Shown: one piece after another, positions 1 to 6,030 of the stretch
Layout of the letters: the number at the start of each line of letters is the position of its first letter
Numbering within the stretch: position 1 is the stretch's first letter
Source of the DNA: CAZWUW01 sp964636895
Lineage (GTDB): Bacteria > Bacillota > Thermincolia > Thermincolales > CAZWUW01
DNA length: 44,651 nucleotides
Assembly (NCBI GenBank): GCA_964636895.1
Contig: CAZWUW010000012.1
Span: forward strand, 1 to 44,651
Direction of reading: 5' to 3'
Translations under genes and position numbers: made by a program
Notes under the pieces: model-generated
The model's database searches: none
What the model was told of the DNA's origin: nothing
Seen by the model: only the letters and a program-made list of their open reading frames with translations

Positions 1-578
1 TGCACACCGGGCATAATCACGGCCTGAAAATAATGGCCCATGCTAGCTCCCAAACCGCTGTGGAATTGGCGATTGCCGCCGGGGTGGATTCGGTGGAGCA
101 CGGGTATTTCATGTCTGACCGCTGTCTTGCCCGCATGGCAGAGCAGGGTACGGCCTGGGTGCCCACGGTTGCGCCCCTAGGCAACTTGTTAAAAAACAAC
201 CATGTTCCCTATCCCGGAGCCGACCCGGAAGTTATCAAGCATACTGTTGAGTTACAGCTGCAGCAGCTGGCAAAAGCTGCAGCGGCCGGAGTATTGCTGG
301 GTATCGGCACTGATGCCGGGGCAAATATGGTGCCGCATGCTGCCTCATATATTGATGAATTAAGTTTCTTTCAGGCCGCAGGTCTTAATCAGGTGGCAAT
401 TCTCCGGGCGGCTACCCAAAATGCGGCCATTATCATCGGTACTGACGATTTCATGGGGACTGTTGAGCAAGGCAAAAAACCGTATCTAATCGGAATAAAA
501 GGCAATCCCCTGCTTTCACTGACGAGTCTTACAGCACCGGTGTTTACCTGTCTGCCTACCGACGACCGGACTTTTTAG
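1..578 (+). CDS. Amidohydrolase family protein, C-terminal part (5' end outside window)
   Basis: The reading frame is open from base 3 with no start, so the gene begins before the window and about 191 residues of its C-terminus are seen. Motifs fit the metal-dependent amidohydrolases of the imidazolonepropionase/prolidase type: a His-rich start (HTGHNHG, then MAHASS), VEHGYFM with a likely metal-ligand His, and GIGTDAG with the Asp that usually activates water. The end (GTVEQGKKPYLIGIKGNPL) corresponds to the usual family ending G-x-[IV]-x-x-G-K-x-A-D-L-[IV], but the conserved Ala-Asp is replaced by Pro-Tyr. The substrate cannot be told. The stop codon lies in the loop of a terminator hairpin and the gene overlaps the convergent neighbour by 23 bases. 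Confidence 0.8.
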   Translation, partial: HTGHNHGLKIMAHASSQTAVELAIAAGVDSVEHGYFMSDRCLARMAEQGTAWVPTVAPLGNLLKNNHVPYPGADPEVIKHTVELQLQQLAKAAAAGVLLGIGTDAGANMVPHAASYIDELSFFQAAGLNQVAILRAATQNAAIIIGTDDFMGTVEQGKKPYLIGIKGNPLLSLTSLTAPVFTCLPTDDRTF

Positions 579-3500
579 CCGCCGACCGGTCTTTTTTGTT
601 TCCGGCCGCTTCCCCAGAACGTTCATTCCATATTTTTACAAAAGCATCAACTACGGCGGGGTCATATTGAATGCCCCGCTGTTTTTTTATTTCTTCAACC
701 GCCCACTCCGCTAACTGAGCCTTCCGATAAGGCCGGTTGGAGGTCATGGCATCAAAACCATCGGCTACCGCCAGCACCCGTGCTGCCAGGGGAATCTTTT
801 CCCCGACCAAACCATCCGGATAACCCCCACCGTTGTACCACTCATGATGGTGGTAAATCATCGGGATAATCTTTTTAAAACCACGGATGGGTGCCAGTAA
901 ATTTGCCCCGACAATAGGATGCAGCCGGATTACCGCCATTTCTTCATCATTCAACTTATTAGGCTTATTCAGCACATCAGGTTGCACATGAATCTTGCCG
1001 ATATCATGCAAATAGCCGGTCAATCTGATGTATTCCCGCTCTTTTTCCGATAAACCCATTTCTTCGGCAATGTCCACGGCATATTTGGCTACCTGACGGC
1101 AGTGTTCCCATGTATAACGGTCTCTCGCATCCAGCAGGTTGATTAGCAGCTTAATGGTATCAAAAAAAGCTTTTTCAGATGCCGTAAATTCCTTTTCCAG
1201 GTCGGCGAATTCCGAAAGATAATGCTCTGTTTTATTTTTTACATTTCTTTTAATCCGGTACATTGCTTTATCGGCTTTATCCATTAGCTGCTTGCCGCCC
1301 ATTGCATCATCCGGATAAGTAGAAATGCCGATGGAAGCCGTAATACTGAAACTGTGCTTGCTCTCCGGGTCCCGAAAAGTCGTTTGGGCTATTTTTTTGC
1401 GGATTCTTTCGGCAATGCGAAAAGCCCGTTCCTTGTTTGCACCATTAAGTATGATTGCAAATTCATCACCACCGTAACGGCAGATGATATCATCATTGCG
1501 GACACTATCGATAAGTATGTTGGCGGTAGTCTTTAAAATTTCGTCACCTAGCACATGCCCAAATTTATCATTATAGAATTTAAAATCATCAAGGTCAATC
1601 ATCACCAGAGAAATATTTTGATTCCTCTTCCGGGCTTTATCCATATATCTATCTAGGGCTTTCAAGAAATAATTGTGGTCATAAACTCCGGTTAGCCCGT
1701 CGGTACAGGCTAAAAGCTCAGTCCGCTCAAAAAGGTCGGCATTCATCACGGAAATACCAATTTGATTGCCCAGGGTATCCAGAAAATCCAGGTCTTTTTC
1801 GTTATAAAAGTTTTTGATTTTACTGTACACAGAAATTACGCCGATTTTTTTTCCTTTAATAATAATCGGTACTGACATTAGGGACTTGGCCCGGGTAATT
1901 TTGTTCAGATCCTTTGATATATACGGATTATTCCGGGTATTATTAATCAGTAGGTTGCGACCTTCTCTAATCGTATGAAAGGGCAAGGTGTTTTCAATCT
2001 TTATTTCCCGCGGAAATATCTGATGACCGTATAAGCCGCTTACATAAAACTCATCTGTCATTTCGTCGTAAAGAAATAGTCCGCAGCCGTCCGCCCGCAG
2101 CATCTCACCTAACATTTGAACAGCTTTGGGAATGATGAAGTCCAGCTTCAGAGAAGAATTAAGCAGGTTACCCAGCTTATGGACAGCTTCCAACTCATTG
2201 TATAATTCCTGATTCTTTATCGCTGTGGCACAAAGCTCTTCATATAATTCTTTATTTTTAAAAGCGGTGGCGGAGGATTCATTGAACTCATCACCTATAA
2301 CCAAACTGGTTACCGCCAGGTTAAAATGAACAGATACCCCCTCATTGCTGACACCCTGTTCTCCATATGAAGAACAACCCACCATATCAGAGTTTTTCAA
2401 CAACTTATGAATATTCTCCAGAACAGGCGTAATTTGCTCCCCAAGAATTTTAATCCGATGCACTGAAGAAAAAAGCAAAAAAGCAGCCGGCCTGGTAATC
2501 TTTTCACGCTGCAGCGCCCTGGCTAAGCTATCGGCAGCAGAGGTATAGAGTTTCTCCTGTTTTGTTTCCATGATGTACAGGTTAGAATGCGGGAATGGCT
2601 TACGCAGGCATTTAATACCGCCATCCGGAGTGATATCCGTGCCAATCAGGAGAAAGTAGTTGCCAAAGGCATCCCTGATGCCAAACGGGTTTTCCAAAAA
2701 GTATTTTTGCGGCTCAACTTTAAGCTTATGTAGAGACACTCCGATCATTTCCGCAAAATGCTCGGCTGCCGACCGGTGGTACAATTCCCTGATTACATAA
2801 CCGTCTACTGCTGTGATTAATGCCTGTTTACCCGAGGGTTCATAATCATGGGTGGTGGCAATGCCAAATTTAAGATGCGTTTCCACAAAGGCCGCCACGA
2901 ATGCGTTGGTATATACCTGGCCATTACAAAACTGGTATGTCTCCTGCCATTTGCAATCATCAGCGGCACAGGCACCAACAATCGGCAGCGGGTTTAAAAC
3001 ATTTTTGCGCAGAAACTCTATCACGTCATAATTAAAGGAGTGGGTGGTTTTAGTCGCACCCGGCAAAAAAGTCAGCGCAAAAACTTTTTTGGCAAAGTCC
3101 ACATCAAGTTCACGGCTTTTAGTCTCCCGCGGCTTTGGATCAAAAAGGTTCTGAGCACCGGCCTGAGCAACGGCTTCCAGCACCGCTCTTGAATAATCAA
3201 GGTCAACGCGCCGCCCCACCCCTACTTTAACCGAGACATAAGGGGATGCCAGCACTGCCACCGTCACAGACTCATGTTGCAGCCCGTTGCAAAACTCACC
3301 GGCAGAAGAACAACCTACCAGCGGCATGTCGCCCGTAACCTCTGCCACACCGGCAATTACCTGTGGCAGGTCATATTTGACAGACGAAAAAACCATGGCC
3401 AAATTACCTTTATAAAGGGAAATTTGGTCCATAGCCTGCCGAGCTGCTTCCAAACCAGCTAAATATGAATTTTGATTCCGGGCCCAAGCCGCTCCAAATT

Positions 3501-3588
3501 CCAAATACTTACCCATAATTACCACCGACTGTTCTAAGAACTGTAAGTAGTTATTACGCCATATTTTGTAAAAAATCCTCCTTTTCAT
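556..3588 (-). CDS. FIST-GAF-GGDEF-HD-GYP sensor: bifunctional cyclic-di-GMP synthase/hydrolase
   Basis: A 1010-residue cytoplasmic signalling protein with no membrane segment. Residues about 30-410 are a FIST sensory region (CSSAGEFCNG near the start, CSSYGEQG near the end). A GAF domain follows at about 455-610, then a GGDEF domain with an intact RYGGDEF motif near 703 and an RxxD inhibition site (RNDD) five residues before it. An HD-GYP domain closes the protein, with HDIGK near 862 and HHHEWYNGGGYPDG near 912. Both catalytic centres look intact, so it may both make and degrade cyclic-di-GMP in response to a small ligand. The start is uncertain. The ATG at 3588 has no upstream SD, and AAAGGAGG falls inside codons 2-4. 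The ATG at 3516 (codon 25), just before the FIST homology, has a weak GGTGG. The gene stands alone between convergent and divergent neighbours. Confidence 0.9.
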   Translation of the reverse strand: MKRRIFYKIWRNNYLQFLEQSVVIMGKYLEFGAAWARNQNSYLAGLEAARQAMDQISLYKGNLAMVFSSVKYDLPQVIAGVAEVTGDMPLVGCSSAGEFCNGLQHESVTVAVLASPYVSVKVGVGRRVDLDYSRAVLEAVAQAGAQNLFDPKPRETKSRELDVDFAKKVFALTFLPGATKTTHSFNYDVIEFLRKNVLNPLPIVGACAADDCKWQETYQFCNGQVYTNAFVAAFVETHLKFGIATTHDYEPSGKQALITAVDGYVIRELYHRSAAEHFAEMIGVSLHKLKVEPQKYFLENPFGIRDAFGNYFLLIGTDITPDGGIKCLRKPFPHSNLYIMETKQEKLYTSAADSLARALQREKITRPAAFLLFSSVHRIKILGEQITPVLENIHKLLKNSDMVGCSSYGEQGVSNEGVSVHFNLAVTSLVIGDEFNESSATAFKNKELYEELCATAIKNQELYNELEAVHKLGNLLNSSLKLDFIIPKAVQMLGEMLRADGCGLFLYDEMTDEFYVSGLYGHQIFPREIKIENTLPFHTIREGRNLLINNTRNNPYISKDLNKITRAKSLMSVPIIIKGKKIGVISVYSKIKNFYNEKDLDFLDTLGNQIGISVMNADLFERTELLACTDGLTGVYDHNYFLKALDRYMDKARKRNQNISLVMIDLDDFKFYNDKFGHVLGDEILKTTANILIDSVRNDDIICRYGGDEFAIILNGANKERAFRIAERIRKKIAQTTFRDPESKHSFSITASIGISTYPDDAMGGKQLMDKADKAMYRIKRNVKNKTEHYLSEFADLEKEFTASEKAFFDTIKLLINLLDARDRYTWEHCRQVAKYAVDIAEEMGLSEKEREYIRLTGYLHDIGKIHVQPDVLNKPNKLNDEEMAVIRLHPIVGANLLAPIRGFKKIIPMIYHHHEWYNGGGYPDGLVGEKIPLAARVLAVADGFDAMTSNRPYRKAQLAEWAVEEIKKQRGIQYDPAVVDAFVKIWNERSGEAAGNKKDRSAAKKSGRR
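564..597 (+). terminator. Probable intrinsic terminator of the amidohydrolase gene
   Basis: GACCGG (564-569) pairs with CCGGTC (586-591) across a 16-base loop and is followed directly by six T residues (592-597). The T tract is only on the plus-strand side, so it serves the rightward gene, whose stop codon is in the loop. Confidence 0.5.
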
Positions 3589-3732
3589 AAAACTTTTTTA
3601 CATTTACATTTTTTCCAGGCAGCTTCGCAGGTCAATCAAGTCATCCTTTTCTTCTTCCAAGCATAAAAAAACAAAAAAGGTTCAAGCTATTATCAAAGGA
3701 ATGACATCAGATTAAATACCGCGAGGTGACAT

Positions 3733-4068
3733 ATGGATTCACAACAACCACAACAACCCGAGCAGTCTCAACAACCACCCAACGACTTGGTCGGTCTTTG
3801 GGAACAGATGGGCGCAACTACCGGTAGTCTCATCGGCAGATTTATAGGACTAAATGCTCAACTTGGACTGCAAGCATTAGAAAGTATGGTCGTTAATCCA
3901 CTCCAGCAAAATGTTACAGAACCCGGTATTCGTTCCAAGGTTTGGACTGAAATGGGCCGATCTTACGGAGAATCATTGGGCTATTCCATCGGCCTGGCCA
4001 TGGATGGTTTGGCTAACGCCGCCGATCATTCGCTGGTGGAGCCCCTGGCAGAAAGGCAAACAAAATAA
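3733..4068 (+). CDS. Small protein of unknown function, Gln/Pro-rich N-terminus
   Basis: 111 residues with a good SD (GAGGTGA) four bases before the ATG. The first 17 residues are almost only Gln, Pro, Ser and Glu. The rest is an amphipathic, probably helical body in two similar halves (GSLIGRFIGLNAQLGLQAL and GESLGYSIGLAMDGLANA), each with Gly/Ser-spaced aliphatic residues. It has no signal peptide, no Cys and no recognised domain. It is divergent from the cyclic-di-GMP enzyme gene (144 bases between) and shares a bidirectional terminator with the cytochrome cluster, so it is a single-gene unit. The amphipathic pattern allows membrane-surface binding or oligomerisation, but nothing more specific can be said. 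Confidence 0.7.
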   Translation: MDSQQPQQPEQSQQPPNDLVGLWEQMGATTGSLIGRFIGLNAQLGLQALESMVVNPLQQNVTEPGIRSKVWTEMGRSYGESLGYSIGLAMDGLANAADHSLVEPLAERQTK

Positions 4069-4102
4069 ACGGGGAGTCGCATTGACTCCCCGTTTATTTT
4101 GT
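4060..4102. terminator. Perfect bidirectional terminator between convergent genes
   Basis: A 19-base perfect inverted repeat (4060-4078 and 4084-4102) with a five-base loop. The core CGGGGAGTC/GACTCCCCG is flanked by ACAAAATAAA and TTTATTTTGT, giving a U-rich tail in both directions. The stop codons of the rightward gene (4066-4068) and of the leftward gene (4094-4096) both lie inside the stem. It marks the 3' end of the cytochrome cluster. Confidence 0.85.
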
Positions 4103-4393
4103 GGATTGCATAACCATTACCGGCACCGGTATAAATATCATCGGCGGATTAGGCATCATCATCGGCGGTACCGGTATCATCCCTGGCGGCGTGGGCAGCC
4201 CCGGCGGCATGGGTATCATCATCGGTGGCGCTGGCATCATCATCGGCGGCGTGGGCAGCCCCGGCGGCGTGGGTATCATCATCGGTGGCGCCGGCATCAT
4301 CATCGGCGGCGTGGGCAGCATCTCAGGTGGCGTGGGCATCATACCCGGTGCCGTCTTTACTGATAATTTTTTTTGATTATTCTGTTTCATCAT
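4094..4393 (-). CDS. Met/Pro-rich tandem-repeat protein
   Basis: 99 residues, last gene of the cytochrome cluster. The start is the ATG at 4393 (or the next codon, 4390): AAGGAG lies ten bases upstream, whereas the longer open frame to 4573 would overlap the decaheme gene and has no support. After a short polar head (KQNNQKKLSVKTA) the protein consists of Met-Pro-Pro units such as PTPPMMMPAPPMMIP repeated in about 20-residue blocks, and it ends in a hydrophobic stretch rich in Ile, Val and Pro. There is no signal peptide and no Cys. Met-rich segments are known in copper- and silver-handling proteins, and Pro-rich repeats in wall-spanning proteins. Either role is only a guess. The opposite strand is also open and reads as a Gly-rich repeat, but without an SD. 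Confidence 0.55.
   Translation of the reverse strand: MMKQNNQKKLSVKTAPGMMPTPPEMLPTPPMMMPAPPMMIPTPPGLPTPPMMMPAPPMMIPMPPGLPTPPGMIPVPPMMMPNPPMIFIPVPVMVMQSTK
4191..4310. repeat. 60-bp tandem repeat, two full copies, inside the Met/Pro-rich gene
   Basis: Bases 4191-4250 and 4251-4310 differ at only about three positions. A partial third copy begins at 4311 and a degenerate half copy lies to the left (about 4140-4190). The unit contains shorter 30-base near-repeats coding the MPxPP blocks, so the array probably grew by slippage. Confidence 0.85.
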
Positions 4394-4462
4394 TACCGGT
4401 TCACTCCTTAGAAAGTAGTCCTCTATATAGCAGTCTCCCGAAATGAACCCGGTTATAGCTGG

Positions 4463-4553
4463 AAAAAACCGCCTAAACTTTGAACCAGTGACAATTATTA
4501 CAGTAAATTTTATTCTTAAACCCTCGCTTAGCGGCCGAAGCGGTTTTAGGCGG
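4463..4553 (-). terminator. Possible long-stem terminator at the end of the decaheme gene
   Basis: On the minus strand CCGCCTAAA (4545-4553) can pair with TTTAGGCGG (4469-4477), which is followed by six T residues (4463-4468). The arms are about 67 bases apart and mostly inside the coding sequence, so it is a weak candidate. If real, it would reduce read-through into the Met/Pro-rich gene. Confidence 0.25.
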
Positions 4554-5453
4554 ATTAAGGTCATGGCAGACAAAACAATTTTGGGTTGTTTTCACTTTAG
4601 CCGCCTGACCGTGAATTGCCCGGAAATTTGCCGGTTCATGGCTTACCGGTTTTTGCAGGTGGCAGTTGGCACAAAAACTGTTATCTCTGATATATCCCGG
4701 CAAAGTGGTGGCCAGCAAGTCTACCGGTCGCTTCAGGGTATATGCATGGCAAAGGTTACAGGGTTTAAAATCGTTACGCGCTGACAGCCCGTGCCCGCTT
4801 TTCCAGGCCGCCGGTTTGTGTGAGGCCGGAATAGGGTAATTGGTATGACATAACGAACAGGTTGTGGAAATCTGCCGTTCCCCGTGACAGTTAAGACAAA
4901 CAGCCATCCGTGGCGTAGTGTGTTGGAAATCCATCTCTTTAACAGCCGTAGCCGTCGTCCAATCAGCCGGTTTTATCTTTTGCGTCACGCCACGCTCAAC
5001 AATCCGGCCATGCGCCACCCCGGCATGACAGGTTACACAGGCCACCCCTTGCTGGTCATGTTTAGCATGGGGAATTACCGTGTCCGAGGTAGCTGATACA
5101 CGCCGGTTATTCATTTCATGGCACTCTTTACACGCGCTGTCCGGCACCGGTTTTTTTAGTTTCAGATACTCCGGCTGGCTGTCAACCCGGTATAATAATA
5201 TTTCCTTTACCAGGCGGCCCCGGTATTTAATAAGGCTGTCCCAGCCCGGTTCCCGGTGACAGACCTGACATTGAAACCGGGCGTGATTGGAAACCTCCCA
5301 GGTCATAACCTGCGGACGCATGGCATGGCATCTGATGCAATAACCGGCTTCATCGCCCCGGACTGCAGGCATAACCATCCACCAAGCCACCCAAAGTACC
5401 CCGAAGCCCAGTAAAAGAACCGCGATTTTTACATATTTGGGCCATTTATACAT
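4473..5453 (-). CDS. Membrane-anchored decaheme c-type cytochrome, NapC/NirT-like N-terminus
   Basis: 326 residues from the ATG at 5453, which has AAGGGTGG upstream; the longer open frame to 5528 has no better signal. One N-terminal membrane helix (VKIAVLLLGFGVLWVAWWMV) is followed by ten CXXCH motifs (CIRCH, CQVCH, CKECH, CVTCH, CLNCH, CSLCH, CNLCH, CANCH, CFVCH, CNNCH). The first pair, CIRCHAM then SNHARFQCQVCHREPG, has the layout of the NapC/NrfH quinol dehydrogenases, where a Met after the first CXXCH is a heme ligand. The remaining eight hemes extend the usual tetraheme size. The likely role is to take electrons from menaquinol at the outer face of the membrane and pass them to the secreted cytochromes encoded upstream. 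It follows a small membrane-protein gene after about 150 bases that contain only short GC-rich hairpins. Confidence 0.88.
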   Translation of the reverse strand: MYKWPKYVKIAVLLLGFGVLWVAWWMVMPAVRGDEAGYCIRCHAMRPQVMTWEVSNHARFQCQVCHREPGWDSLIKYRGRLVKEILLYRVDSQPEYLKLKKPVPDSACKECHEMNNRRVSATSDTVIPHAKHDQQGVACVTCHAGVAHGRIVERGVTQKIKPADWTTATAVKEMDFQHTTPRMAVCLNCHGERQISTTCSLCHTNYPIPASHKPAAWKSGHGLSARNDFKPCNLCHAYTLKRPVDLLATTLPGYIRDNSFCANCHLQKPVSHEPANFRAIHGQAAKVKTTQNCFVCHDLNPPKTASAAKRGFKNKIYCNNCHWFKV

Positions 5454-5604
5454 ATTAACGCCCCACCCTTTGTTAAAATGGGCACAATCGTCTGGCCTCA
5501 TTATAACACCGGCGTGGGGCGTGGTCATGTCCCAAATAGCATGTACTTTTGTACTAAATCATCGGCGCAAGCCGAAACCTCTTCCGCCGAGGCGGTAGAA
5601 ATAC

Positions 5605-5961
5605 TTATACCCGGGCCATTAAAATAAACTGTAAATACAGTCCCAAAGCAACCATCACACCCAAAATAATGTGTTTTATCATCAGCAGGCGTTTTCTGCT
5701 CCTGGCCACATCGCCGGTCCAGCCGTAGCGTTTAAAAGTAACAGCGCGGATAATGCCGGTAAGTAATACTACAACCATACTGGCTACCGCCAATATCCAG
5801 AGACTATCCATAATCCCACCTATAAAAGCTGCCCCCCGGGGGATATCTGCCAACTCATGAGCGCGGCCGGAAACTATGTACATCATAAAAAGCACCGCCA
5901 CCCAAACCCCGGTGGCCATATCATGTATAAAACTGTTAATTACAGTTAATGTGTCGCGCAT
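5605..5961 (-). CDS. Small integral membrane protein, possible b-heme subunit
   Basis: 118 residues. The start is the ATG at 5961, preceded by GGAGG seven bases upstream; the open frame extends to 6015 without support. There are three or four membrane segments: one begins near SFIHDMATGVWVAVLF, a long hydrophobic stretch covers IMDSLWILAVASMVVVLL, and the last is IKHIILGVMVALGLYLQFI. A His sits near the outer part of the first segment and another at the start of the last, which would allow a bis-His heme b, but this is inference. I do not recognise the family with certainty. Its position directly before the NapC-like decaheme gene suggests a partner in quinol oxidation. RSRKR marks a cytoplasmic loop. 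Confidence 0.7.
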   Translation of the reverse strand: MRDTLTVINSFIHDMATGVWVAVLFMMYIVSGRAHELADIPRGAAFIGGIMDSLWILAVASMVVVLLTGIIRAVTFKRYGWTGDVARSRKRLLMIKHIILGVMVALGLYLQFILMARV

Positions 5962-6030
5962 GTTATTGCCTCCATATTTACTTAGCCGCTTTTTCTTTAA
6001 ACCCGATATCCTCAACTATCTATTTGTCGC

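Noticed and set aside
4191..4310. CRISPR array
   Set aside because: The repeats are direct 60-base units without spacers, inside a coding frame.
4101..4376. Gly/Ile-rich repeat reading frame on the plus strand
   Set aside because: It mirrors the Met/Pro repeat on the other strand, begins beyond the shared terminator and has no SD; the minus-strand frame has a good SD and an operon context.
5529..5604. Hairpins (TCGGC/GCCGA, CCGCC/GGCGG) before the decaheme gene as a terminator
   Set aside because: No T tract follows on either strand.
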